Assembly: GCA_009363875.1 (NCBI GenBank)
Contig: CM018683.1
Span: 39,082,804 to 39,146,803 of the forward strand
DNA: 64,000 bases
From: Mikania micrantha
Lineage: Eukaryota; Streptophyta; Magnoliopsida; Asterales; Asteraceae
Direction: 5' to 3'
Below, in pieces: positions 10,759 to 21,847 of this stretch. The notes under the pieces were generated by a model. That model did no database searches. It saw only the letters and a list, made by a program, of their open reading frames with translations, and was not told the DNA's origin. The translations under genes were made by a program, and so were the position numbers. Every line of letters starts with the position of its first letter. Positions within the stretch are counted from its first letter, which is position 1.

Positions 10759-13700
10759 TTATGGGAATAGATGTGGGTATTTTGCTTTCATTTGGTCTTC
10801 ACGTTCCCACGTATATTCGGGTCCTCGCTGCGAGTTCCATCGCACTTTAACTATTGGTATGCGGCTACGTTTTAGTACTTTCGTTTCTCGATCCATTACC
10901 TCTACTGGCTCTTCACTGAACTGAAGTTTTTCGTCAATATGAATTTCTTCGAGAGGTACGATCAATGATTCATCAGTTAAGCATTTCTTCAGATTAGACA
11001 CATGAAAGACATCGTGAATGTTACTGAGTTCAAGAGGTAATTCAAGTCTGTAGGCTACTGATCCAATTCGTTCCAGAATTTTGAATGGCCCTACAAATCT
11101 TGGCGAAAGTTTACCTCGCTTCCCGAATCTGAAAATGCCTTTCCAAGGTGACACTTTCAACATTACCCGATCACCTACTTGAAATTCGAGTGGTCTACGG
11201 CGATTATCAGCGTAACTCTTTTGACGATCGCGAGCAGGTTTGATTCGTTCTTGAATGAGTGCGATCTTATCAGTTGTTTCCTGAATGAATTCTGGGCCGA
11301 CGATTTGACTTTCACCTACCTCTGACCAACAGATAGGTGATCTACATTTGCGTCCATAAAGTGCTTCGAATGGAGCGCATTGAATACTGGTATGGTAGCT
11401 GTTATTGTATGAGAATTCAACAAGTGGAAGATGAATATCCCAGCTACCTCCAAAATCAATCACACAGCTTCTGAGCATGTCTTCAAGAGTTTGATTTGTT
11501 CGTTCAGTCTGCCCGTCAATTTGTGGGTGATAAGCTGTGCTCATATTGATTTGCGTGCCCAGAGCATTCTGAAGAGTTTGCCAAAATCGTGACATAAATC
11601 GACTATCTCTGTCAGAAATGATAGAGATCGGTACTCCATGTCGAGATACAATCTCATTAACATAGAGTTTAGCGAGTCGATCCATAGAATAATCTTCTCG
11701 GATGGGTAAGAAATGCGCAGATTTCGTAAGGCGATCAACGATAACCCATATAGAGTAATGATTACGTGATGTTCTGGGTAATTTAGTAATGAAATCCATA
11801 GAGATCTGATCCCATTTCCACATGGGAATCTCAGGTTGTTGCAATAACCCAGAAGGTCGCTGATGTTCAGCCTTAACTTTGAGACATGTTAAACATCGAT
11901 CCACGTATTCAGCTATGTGTTTCTTCATTCCAGGCCACCATTAAAAATCTTTAAGATCTTTATACATTTTATCAGCACCTGGATGAATAGAATACCTGGA
12001 TTTATGCGCCTCATCCAAGATAATAGTTCGAGAGTTACCGAATAGGGGAACCTAGATTCGGTCTTTGAAATACAATAGTCCATCGTCTTTGGTATCAAGT
12101 TTCTTATCTAATCCTCTCAGTCCTTCAGCAGAATAGTTCATTGTTTGTAAAGCTTGTTGCTGAGCGTCTTTGATTTGAGGAATTAGACTGGTTTGAATAG
12201 TCATACCTAACGCTTTCATACGTAAAGGCTTGACTCGTTCCTTGCAACTTAAAGCATCAGCTACAACATTTGCTTTGCCTGGGTGATAACGAATCTCACA
12301 GTCGTAATCGTTCAACAGTTCAACCCATCGCCTCTGTCGCATGTTCAACATTTTCTGATCTAGAATGTGTTGGAGGCTTTTGTGATCAGTGTATATAATA
12401 CACCTAGTTCCGTATAGATAATGTCTCCAAATCTTGAGTGCAAACACTACTGCACCAAGTTCTAGATCATGTGTGGTATAATTCTTCTCATGTACTTTCA
12501 ATTGCCGAGAAGCATAAGCAATTACCTTATCCTTCTGCATTAGAACACACCCAAGACCTTGACGTGAAGCATCACAATACACTGTGAAGTTATTCGTACC
12601 TTCCGGTAGTGCCAATATAGGTGCATTACAGAGTTTGTGTTTCAATAGTTGGAACGCCTCCTCCTGTTGAGAACTCCATATAAACGGTTGATTTTTCTGT
12701 GTCAATGTAGTCAGTGGCAAGGCTATCTTTGAAAAGTTCTTCATAAACCGGCGATAATAACCTGCCAACCCCAAAAATTGGCGTATTTCAGTCGGGGTTC
12801 GTGGTGTCTCCCATTGTTTCACCGCCTGAATCTTACTGGGATCCACTTGAATACCGTTTTGATTTACTACATGACCAAGAAATTGAACTTCTCGTAACCA
12901 GAACTCACACTTGGAGAACTTGGCATATAATTTTTCACGTGCCAAAAGTTCTAGAATTAATTTCAAGTGTTGAGCATGTTCTTGTTGATTTCGAGAATAA
13001 ATAAGAATATCATCAATAAACACAATCACAAATTTATCCAGATAAGGTCTACATACTCGATTCATCAGATCCATGAAAACTGCTGGTGCATTGGATAAAC
13101 CAAATGGCATCACTAAAAATTCGTAATGTCCGTATCGAGTTCTGAAAGCAGTTTTTGGAATGTCATCATCATGAATACGTAACTGATGATATCCAGATCT
13201 TAAATCGATTTTTGAAAAATAAGTAGCACCTTGTAGTTGATCAAACAGATCATCGATACGAGGTAGTGGATAACGGTTCTTGATTGTCAGTTTATTGAGT
13301 TCCCTGTAGTCAATACACATTCTGAATGAACCATCCTTCTTTTTCACAAAAAGAATAGGTGCTCCCCAGGGTGAGAAACTAGGTCTGATAAAACCTTTGT
13401 CTAACAGTTCTTGCAATTGACCTGAAAGTTCTTGCATTTCGGATGGTGCAAGTCGATACGGGGCTTTAGCAACAGGTGCTGCACCTGGAATCAAGTCAAT
13501 TCGAAATTCAACTTGTCTCACTGGGGGTAATCCTGATATGTCCTCAGGAAATACTTCAGGAAAATCCTTGACTACTGGAATATCTGTAATTTGTTTGGGT
13601 GAAGAATTGTGCTCAGTCACATGTGCCAGGAAAGCATAACAGCCCTTCCTTAAGAATTTCTGAGCTCGCATACAAGATATGATACCAAGTCTTCTACCAG

Positions 13701-15489
13701 CTCGTTCTCCTTGAACTACCAGTGTATTACCGTTAGGTAATGGAATACGGATCACCTTGTTTTGACACACAACTTCCGCTTGGTTATCAGAAAGCCAGTC
13801 CATACCAACAACAACATCAAAGCTCCCAAGCTCAATAGGAAGTAAATCAATATCGAAAAGATGATCATTCAAATTCAAGGAACATCCTTGAATAACACTG
13901 TTAGTTTTGATCAACTTGCCATTAGCAAGTTCAATGACATAGGGAGTTTCTAGATCTACCGTAGGTAATGAAAGTAATGATGCAAATTCAGGAGAGATAA
14001 AACTTTTATCTGCTCCTGTGTCAAACAGAACTGATGCGTATAGATTATTAAGAAGAAACGTACCGGTAACAATATTTGCATCATGTCTCGCCTCGATCGC
14101 ACCAATCTGAAAAGCTCTCCCCCTAGCTTCAGTTCCCGGATTGGTGTTATTGTTCGGACAGTTTCGCATGAGATGGTCAGGGCTTCCACATTTGTAGCAT
14201 GACCGATTGGTTTGAGTGGTTTGTCGTGGTGCTTGATTTTGTGGTTGAGCAGGAAAGTTGCAATATTTAGCATAATGTCCAACTCGGTTACAGTTCAGAC
14301 AAACAGGACATGGTCCCGTGTGATGGAGTGGACACTTATTGCATTTGGGCGCCTGCCCAGTATAAACTTTCCTCTCGGGAATAGTAGCACCATAGTTTTT
14401 CACAGTTGGCTTGCTCTGGGTGATCTCAGCCGGAGCCCTTGCCTTGGTTTTGCCAAACCATTTTCGTTTGGTACCTTTTGACACATTCGAGGTACCGACA
14501 TCACTACGACTATGAGCCGTCTGAGGTTTCAAAGACAGAGTACCACTCCTTACCGCCTCATTGGTAAGCTTAGTGGTCAAAAGAATCGTGTGTTTCAGGG
14601 TTGTAGGTTCAGCAGCAGTCACCATTCCCCGGATCTGGGGAATCAAACCTTTAATGTACTTTTCGATCAAGGCTGCTTCCGTAGGAAACATGTCAGGAAG
14701 TAAACAAGTGAGTTCATGAAAACGATCGGTGTAAGCAAGACAGTCAGCACCGATCATCGAGTGATTCCAGAATTCCTCCTGGAGTTTTTGAATTTCAGTG
14801 ATGGGACAGTACTCTGATCTAATCAGAGTTTTGAAATCATTCCAGCCCATTGAATCAACTGTGGCTGCACCCAAAGTCTTGGCCTGGGTATTCCACCAGG
14901 TCAAAGCCGAGTCTTTCAAAGAACAGGCAGCATAAGACACCTTATGCTCCTCCAAACACTGACTTATTTTGAGCTTAGTTTCCATCTCCTCGATCCACCT
15001 TAAAAGACCAGCCGCTCCTTCCTTGCCAGTAAAAGTCGGAGGGTTACAGGAAGCAAAATACTTATAAGTACATCCCTGTCGGGGTGGATCAGGAATAATG
15101 GTAGTTGTACCAGTAGTGGTATGAGTTTCAACGTGACCACCTGTAGCATTATGTTCAGTATGATCGTGATCTCTACCAGAACCTGCGGTGATATGTGGTT
15201 GGTGTTGTGTCAGAACACCACAAGCAGATAGTTGTTCACGCACAATACGAGCTATCATAGCTTCATTTGTTTCAGATCCGCTTGTACCAGCAGGTGGAAC
15301 AATGCCTGCTCCAGGGTTCACTGGTGGAGTAGTATTCGTTTCCAAGTTCCCAGGTAGAACTACGTTCACTTCCGGATTAACTCGCGGATCCGGATTCGAT
15401 TCAACATTCACAGGTGGAATTTGATTCGGTTCAGGGTTTGTAATGTTCTTAGCAGCTTTCTTAGCTGGTCGACCTCTTTTAGGAGCCAT
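10759..15489 (-). pseudogene. Element B gag-pol with two nonsense codons
   Basis: One reading frame of 1576 codons from ATG 15489 (MAPKRGRPAKK; an upstream GTG-started extension is not likely). It is interrupted only by TAG at codon 1146 (12052-12054, in place of Trp in RIW) and TAA at codon 1183 (11941-11943, in place of Tyr), both around the integrase zinc finger. Domains in order: an N-terminal KRGRPAKK run resembling an AT-hook; gag core (about 145-320); zinc knuckles CLNCNRVGHYAKYC (397-410) and CYKCGSPDHLMRNC (431-444); protease DTGAD (Asp490); RT with FIDD; RNase H; integrase with DRDSRF and SERT; then the GPY/F region and a chromodomain-like tail ending WEREDQMKAKYPHLF. As it stands integrase is cut off; the copy is otherwise complete. 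Confidence 0.92.
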
Positions 15490-16242
15490 TAATCTGCTCA
15501 CAAGCAGACAAATTCAGGTCAGTTTAAGAATATTAAAGATATAACCCGTTCTATCACATAAATTCAATCATATTCAGTTACACTGAAAATTTATATTGAA
15601 ATGTGATTATAAAGAATATAGTATAACTACATGAATTCAGCCCAGACATGTTTGTATTACACACAGATCACACAATTGTTCGTAGTTATACTTAGTCCTG
15701 TTATTTCAAAAACATGTTCTAGTCTTACCCAGCTCTTTGCATTGCAACACATGTTTTCAGCAATATGTTCATACAGGACTAGGACATGTTCTCACACAAG
15801 TTCTCTAATATGTTCTCAGTTCATACATTAAGTTCTCATACAGACCATAGATATGTTCTCGTACAGTATGGCTCTCGTATCGTATTTTAGTTACAGATAT
15901 ATTTGCATACAGTATTGCTCCCGTATTGTATTTCAGCAAAATATATATTTTAGTTCAACATGTCCACATTTTAGTTCGTTCGCATACGGTTATGTTCTCA
16001 CACAGAAAAATTAATTATAGTTCACACACATAGCTCATTATACAAACAGATATACAAAACACCCATATTATTACAGTACCATAATTTCATACATCAAAAG
16101 GTTATAATACAAGAACTATCAGAACCGATTCATCCATACTAACTATCGGGAATCTATTTTACAAACAAAATTTCCCTATACATCACATACTCACAACCTA
16201 TCCAACTATACAATAACAACCAAAATAAACATCCCTCATCGT
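15490..16242 (-). other. Element B spacer between extra ORF and gag
   Basis: AT-rich, with no credible ORF. It holds many scattered gttctca and cagtat repeats between about 15700 and 16020. Possibly untranslated leader. Confidence 0.5.
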
Positions 16243-17031
16243 TTACCGTATAAAGAACGGTAAGCAGGAAATCACTATAACTATAGCAACCATCACTATA
16301 ACTATCATCATCAACCGAGCCTCCATACTCATGGTGCTCACTAACTGCCTCAGATACACCCATCTCTCACTCCACAACGCTACCTCCTGCCAAAAAGTAA
16401 CTACCAACGCCTGTCTCCAGGTCCTCCGAAGTCGTTCCTCCATCGTCGCTCTCCAAGCCTGAGTATTAGCACCTAAGACATTCACCTGCTCCATAAGAGT
16501 CAGATGAGAAGTGAGAATGTCTAGAACAGTGGTGCGGGTATCCTCCAGAAGAGTATGGTGCTGAGATACATCCTGTCTCAAAGCCTGTAAATCCTGAGAA
16601 ATCTGCTGTACCTGCGCCCTCAACTCAGCTTGATGGGAGGATTCTCCCACCTCATGTATAGTCGGTGGCTCATCTCGGGGAGCCATCTGTCGTCTCGGAG
16701 GCAATCCTGTAGTTTTGCGGGCTTGACCCCGCATACGCCGCAACCCGTCCCAAGCGGGTACTCTAGGAGGTGTAATACTCTGTCTCTGATCAGCAACTGG
16801 TTCAACCGGAGGTGAGTGAGGAGGACTAGGTATAATAGGAAGTGCTGGTGATGGTGGCGGCACCGGTACTGGCTCAGGTAGTGGTGGTATGGGAGGCACT
16901 GCAGATGCATGTGATGCTAATGACACAGCCTCCGAAGGATCTGAATCAGATCCGGAACTGGAACTGGGAGTATCATCCAAAATGACATATGGAAACCTCT
17001 GATATATATATCTCTCTCCTTGGTCTGCCAT
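16243..17031 (-). CDS. Element B extra ORF between PBS and gag
   Basis: A 262-codon open frame from ATG 17031 (MADQGERYIY), in the same position as the extra ORF of element A. No known domain is recognised. The N-terminal part has an acidic Ser run (SSSSGSDSDPSE), followed by a Pro-rich stretch (PPIPPLPEPVPVPPPSP, about residues 46-63). The region around 130-210 looks coiled-coil (QISQDLQALRQDVSQHHTLLED). The C-terminal 25 residues are strongly hydrophobic (MMIVIVMVAIVIVIS), a possible membrane segment, followed by FFIR. There are no internal stops. It differs in sequence from the ORF of element A but shares an order of low-complexity N-terminus then coiled coil. Function unknown. Confidence 0.6.
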   Translation of the reverse strand: MADQGERYIYQRFPYVILDDTPSSSSGSDSDPSEAVSLASHASAVPPIPPLPEPVPVPPPSPALPIIPSPPHSPPVEPVADQRQSITPPRVPAWDGLRRMRGQARKTTGLPPRRQMAPRDEPPTIHEVGESSHQAELRAQVQQISQDLQALRQDVSQHHTLLEDTRTTVLDILTSHLTLMEQVNVLGANTQAWRATMEERLRRTWRQALVVTFWQEVALWSERWVYLRQLVSTMSMEARLMMIVIVMVAIVIVISCLPFFIR

Positions 17032-17322
17032 CGCTGTATAAACAGAATTCTCAGATCAGTAGCATGAAATAAATATTGAATAAAATATTCAACATAAACA
17101 TGATATGAGATGTCCTCCTACCGTAACGCAACTATTCGTCATTACTGTTATTAGTGTTTTGCTTGAATTAAATCAAATTAGAATGCACACGTGTTGCAAA
17201 TTTCAGTTATGCTGGCCACTCATAACTGGAATTTGTACCACCTGATTATCCTGGCTTAAATCAAAACAAGTTTTGTTCAATAATAATGTGTCGGTGCTCT
17301 CTGTGTCACTATTCGAGCCTAT

Positions 17323-17365
17323 GGTTATAGTCTAGGTTTCTAAGTCAACCTAATTCTCTATAACC
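17323..17365 (-). other. Post-PBS leader hairpin, element B
   Basis: On the minus strand GGTTATAG (17358-17365) pairs perfectly with CTATAACC (17323-17330). An inner AGGTT/AACCT pair extends the stem. Confidence 0.65.
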
Positions 17366-17368
17366 TGT

Positions 17369-17381
17369 GGCTCTGATACCA
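17369..17381 (-). other. Primer-binding site, element B
   Basis: The minus strand reads TGGTATCAGAGCC, 3 bp from the LTR end; it matches plant initiator Met tRNA. Confidence 0.9.
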
Positions 17382-17384
17382 CCC

Positions 17385-19443
17385 TGTCACACCCCCACCT
17401 CTCGTCACCTCGTGTCTGGTCTGACGTCACCGAACCGGTTGCGGAAGCATAGTGGTGATGTCTCCGAGGTGAGGGGTGACTTACTTGAACCGATATCATA
17501 AGCACACAGATTAACTTAAAATAAATACAATACAGGGTTTCGTCATTACAATCAGTATCATAATTTACAACTAAGTTTATTACACAACTGACTTATTTAA
17601 TTACTAGTGTTTGAAGTGCTGCCTCACCGAGTGTCACTGTTTTCCTGCAAAAAGATTTAAATTTGAAACGTCAGCACAAAGCTGGTGAGATCGACAGTTC
17701 ATTTTAAAACAATATGATATGATAAGCACGTTCTCAAAAGTTCAGTTCTGGATAACCATGGAACCTGTATCTAGTTCCTTTCGGACGTCTAGTCTGTCTC
17801 AAGATATTACCCGTCGGTACATATCTTAATGCCTCATTATCTTAATGTCTATCATACCATTAAGAAGTTCAAGAAACAGATAACAAACATTCACACAAGG
17901 GGAGATGCAATCCTCCCAGCGAATGGGGTGTCAACCAATAGTACTATCAATGTTTTCTGTTCGGCCACACATGGGTTCACTAGATACAGTTCAAAAATGA
18001 GGACTTTCAGTTCCATGATAGAGTTCAGTCTACAGGCAAAATCCCATGAAATCCCACAAAATCACATGAAATCATACAGATATCATTGATGCATATCATA
18101 TGTTCAAACAACAGTTTGCAGAGTTTCCCCGATGTTTATAAAAGATTAAAAATAAAAGGGGTTGTACGAAACTCACCTGATGATAATAGGTAGCAGAGTA
18201 TCACCAAACTGATAGTACAGAGATGATTCTGCATTTAGTTATCTTTAATAAGTTATTTATGTTCTAGTCTACTAATTAGATCCTTCTGAACGTTCAATGT
18301 CAAAGACATTGCTTAGTAAATCATCAACTCGATATTAGTTATATAATTAATTAATTTAATGTCATATCATACAATGTATGATAATGTAGGAACCTATACT
18401 GATTCAGATTCCTAATACAAAGTTGATGACACTCTTGATTAATCAGAATAATCTCAGATTACTCAAATAGTTAATGTTGTTGATTATAATGCTAAAACAG
18501 TTTCTAAATGATTTAATGGCTTAGGAGTGATTAATCCTTATTATTGATTACCCAATTATCATGAAATATCACAATGTAGCATCAGAATAGGTGAAATAAC
18601 CAGATTTAACATACTAATCTGACTGTTATCACAAACATCAGATAATCATTCCAATGAGTATGTTAATGATTATGATTAGTTTGAAACACTTGGATTTAAC
18701 CTTTGCATTTCAAAGATTAATCAAACTAATCACCTACATTGTCATAATCAAATGGTTTAAACCATTATAGTCATGGGTATGATTTCATGAAAATCGGGCA
18801 TTACAACGGATCAAAACAAGGATTTAACCGTTAGAACTTCGTGTTCTTCGTTTATAATCAATCCTAGCCATCATCTAGGCAATAATCAACAATCCTAACT
18901 ATCTCATTACGTTCAAAATCAAGATCTAATCAATCAAAATCAAACTAGAAGGTTAAAACGAACCGTTACCTGTTCTGACGAATTTCTGCGGTTAAAACAG
19001 CGATCAGGACTTGTATATATGATTCCTGGGATGATCCGGATGTTTAAAGGGCTTTGATTTGAAGTTTAGAAGTGTTAGGAAGCAATTTTTTCGCCTGGAG
19101 GTCGTCTATGATCGAAAAAAATGCGATTTTGAAGGTTTCAATGCATTCTGATCGTCTTAAAGCAACTTTAGCCGACATAGTACCTAGGGCGCATCGCCCC
19201 AACTGGAGGGTTGGGGTGCGGCGTACCGCCCCACGTGTTTTTCTTCCAATATTTGATTTAAACTTCGTTTCGCGATTCCGGGAGCATACGAACTCCGTTT
19301 TGCTCGCGGTTTTCGCCCACGTTCATCATTTTTCACATACTATCAATCCCCAATAACAAAAGTTACTAAATCCTCGTGGATTTCAAGCACGACCAAATGT
19401 GCTCACGTCATTAATGCCGAATTCTTCGTACGCAACTGTCACA
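17385..19443 (-). repeat. Element B 5' LTR (2059 bp)
   Basis: Starts tgtcacaccccc at 17385 beside the PBS and ends ctgtcaca at 19443. This copy is uninterrupted and shows the target (cttaatgtct at 17841) into which element A inserted in the other LTR. An inverted repeat, cgtcacctcg against cgaggtgagg, lies at its PBS-side end (about 17404-17474). The first 250 bp of U3 carry gcgcatcgcccc and ggcgtaccgcccc. Confidence 0.92.
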
Positions 19444-20381
19444 GAAAGTTGCAACCTTAGGTCAATAAGGGAGCAGCATTGTACCCTATGAGAGTTAAGA
19501 GAAAGACGAGATCAAGAGTTCTAAAGTGGGACTCAGGTAAAACTAAGGAACTTTATGATAGGAACTCTTGCTACACGCCATAACCCAGAGAAGGGTACTA
19601 GTATGTGATATCCTTTACTCATAAGCCTTTATTTCATTTGGATACTAGTATGGATAAGAAATTTAACTTGTTCCTACTAGGATAACCACATAGATACTTC
19701 ATGAAAACTTAGAAACTCTTTTGTGCATTGGAAACAGTGAAAGAATACTTAGTTAATGTATACAACATACTTAGAAACCACATTTGACACTAAGGTTGTG
19801 TAACAATTGATGCTCATATCATCAATTTGTCTTGAAACAATAAGGTGTTAAAGTTATGTAGAGATTAAGTAAAGCATAGCAACAAAACAACCGTGAACAA
19901 TAAGGCGAGCAAGACTCTGAAGCAATACTTGAGGACTTGTACCGAAGGCAATGACATAGGGAGACAAAAATAGGATACATCCGATTTCCTGAGGAATAAG
20001 TCAACATAGAAGACTCATTGTACGGAGGATCAGATGGTATAGATAACATAGAAATGAGCATGAGGCAACTTTAATGATAAATCTCAAGAAACGATAGGTC
20101 GATTAACTCGTTATCAATTCGATCGAGGTGATGTGAAATAAGCCTACACATACATTTCATTGACAAATCAATAGGAATTATGGGATTGTGAAGCCAAATG
20201 CTGACCGAAACCGTATTCAAATTTATAAGACTCATTGGGAATCCCAAACGCGACCCAAAGTTTATTTGGGAGCGTGGGGATATCACACCAAACAAAAGTC
20301 TCTCCACTTGTTTACAAAGAAAAATCGTACCTGATAATAACTTGTAAATTTCGGGACGAAATTTCTTTAACAAGGGGAGAC
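19444..20381 (+). pseudogene. Element 3: 3' end of a plus-strand gypsy pol, heavily decayed
   Basis: Most of this stretch is too degenerate to read. Near its end, about 20220-20320, short pieces in two frames resemble the chromodomain-like tail seen in the other elements (a KTHWES piece and a DPKFIWERGD piece, then SLHLF). They are followed by a palindrome and PPT. It is the remains of a plus-strand gypsy element whose LTR starts at 20382; the 5' part was lost or lies beyond element B. Confidence 0.6.
20346..20381 (+). other. Element 3 palindrome plus polypurine tract
   Basis: AAATTTCG-GGA-CGAAATTT (20346-20364) is followed by aacaaggggagac and the LTR start tgtaacatc at 20382. Confidence 0.85.
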
Positions 20382-21357
20382 TGTAACATCAGTGCCGGAA
20401 CCGTTACCTGAACAGTGAACTGCACGGTAACGTGCACAGTAACTCAGGTACACATTACGTGACACCATTTATATGCTATTGACACTTGATGCTTGACACT
20501 AAACTATGATGCTATTGTTCTGAAATCTGACTTAAACCTTAGGGTTTAACAGTCAGAAACAAATCAGACAACACAGAACTAACACCCAGATGCTTGATTT
20601 GATGCTATTATGTATAAACGTATGCGAGGTTAAACATAACAGAGCCATAACGGCAATCGTTACAAGAATGCTAACTCGACGAATTATTCGTATGGGTGAC
20701 AATCTGTACGAATAAATCTGAAAGTTTAAAGTTCTGAAATGATGACTGGAAAGTAGAAAACAAGAATCAGAAAGCTAAACCATCGTTGTGTTCGTTCGAA
20801 TGACGATTCGAACGAATACGCGCGATGGTGACGCGTTCTGACAAAACGAAAACGATACGAACAATAATAAATTTAAGGAAAAATAATATTTCCTGTTTTT
20901 CAATTTTTAATTCATCAGAAATGAAATTAAAAGAAACTCTTCTAATTAAAATACGTAGAATTCACGAAAGAAATAACGAAACGCGTAAAAATAATAAATT
21001 TTGATAAATAATTCAAGAACAATGATATTAAAATATTTACTAGAAATAACTACCTTCCAAACATTTAAAAATAAACTCTTTTTATTTAATTTACTACACA
21101 CGCGCGTAACGTACCGGAAACGTGACGAAAGCGAGAACCGAGTAACCGAAACGAACCCGAATACCCTCGGGATATATAAGCCCTAAATGAGGGCACTCTC
21201 CACATTTAATTCATTTCACTCTCTCTCTCTCTCTAGCTCCCAAACCCGTCACCCCCTCTCTCTCAAAAATTATCAACTTCTAACTACAAGATCTTGATCA
21301 TTTGTTGGTGAAATCACGCGTTCTTGGTGTCCACTCGAAGCTTTAGACAAAATATGT
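20382..21357 (+). repeat. Element 3 LTR, 5' part only
   Basis: Starts TGTAACATC right after the PPT. It is collinear with LTR F (44248 onward) over the stretch before the TATA box (791 bp here, 800 bp there) and shares the core promoter block. It loses similarity near 21357, shortly after the sequence cttggtgtccactcgaagct, which F and G also have. Confidence 0.75.
21105..21180 (+). promoter_or_regulatory. LTR core promoter with TATA box
   Basis: The block accggaaacg, cgagaaccga, ccgaaacgaacccgaatacc, ctcggga is followed by tatataa (21173-21179). A CT-rich run follows about 40 bp later (21220-21237). The same block precedes TATA boxes at 45048 (plus) and 54327 (minus). Confidence 0.7.
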
Positions 21358-21847
21358 TTTTTCTCGTAAAAGAAAAAACAAAAAACTAATTCATGCATTT
21401 AACAACGTAACATAGTAGACAATAATTAAATTAAAATAAAAATGTTTGTTTTTGTTTGAATCAATACATAAAGAACATATTTATCCGATTTAAATATGGG
21501 TAAGCGGTTGTTTGGTATTGTCTGAATGGTTCCATTCAGATGCTATCTCTTAATCGGTAAGAGGCAGGTTTGTTTGATTGGGTTAAAGAGAGCCTCTGAA
21601 TGGTTCAATTCTACTCTGAATGAAAAAGTCTGAATGACAACTTGAGACCTAATTCCCAATACATCTTCGTTCACGCATTCATGCACACATCTCTCCCCCT
21701 TCTCTCTTCGTTTCACACAGCTTTCCTCCGACGATCCTTCTCTCCGACGCAACACCACCACCGTCGGACTCCTTCTCTCCATCGGACCCTTCTCTGCCTG
21801 TGCAAAGATCGTCAGACACTTCTCTCCGGCTACCCACAGGAACAACT
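21358..21847. repeat. Unclassified repeat with TCTGAATGG units
   Basis: Between 21510 and 21640 the motif tctgaatggtt/ctctgaatg recurs on both strands (forward and as ccattcaga), which resembles the termini of hAT-type MITEs. From about 21660 to 21840 the sequence is CT-rich (ttctctccgacg, ccttctctcc) and open on the plus strand, perhaps a captured gene leader. No boundaries can be set. Confidence 0.3.

Larger units (their letters stand above)
9094..19443 (-). mobile_element. Element B: Tekay-like Ty3/gypsy retrotransposon
   Basis: A minus-strand element with 5' LTR 17385-19443, PBS 17369-17381, extra ORF 16243-17031, gag-pol 10759-15489, PPT and 3' LTR (9094-10695, outer part displaced by element A beyond the left window edge). 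The shared 1602 bp of the two LTRs have equal length and differ at about ten places by my reading, so insertion is recent. It is older than element A, which lies inside its LTR. The right flank (19444) is an old plus-strand gypsy fragment. Confidence 0.92.

Noticed and set aside
15490..15501. Start of element B gag four codons upstream at 15501
   Set aside because: The codon there is GTG; the ATG at 15489 begins the basic MAPKRGRP N-terminus and is the plausible eukaryotic start.
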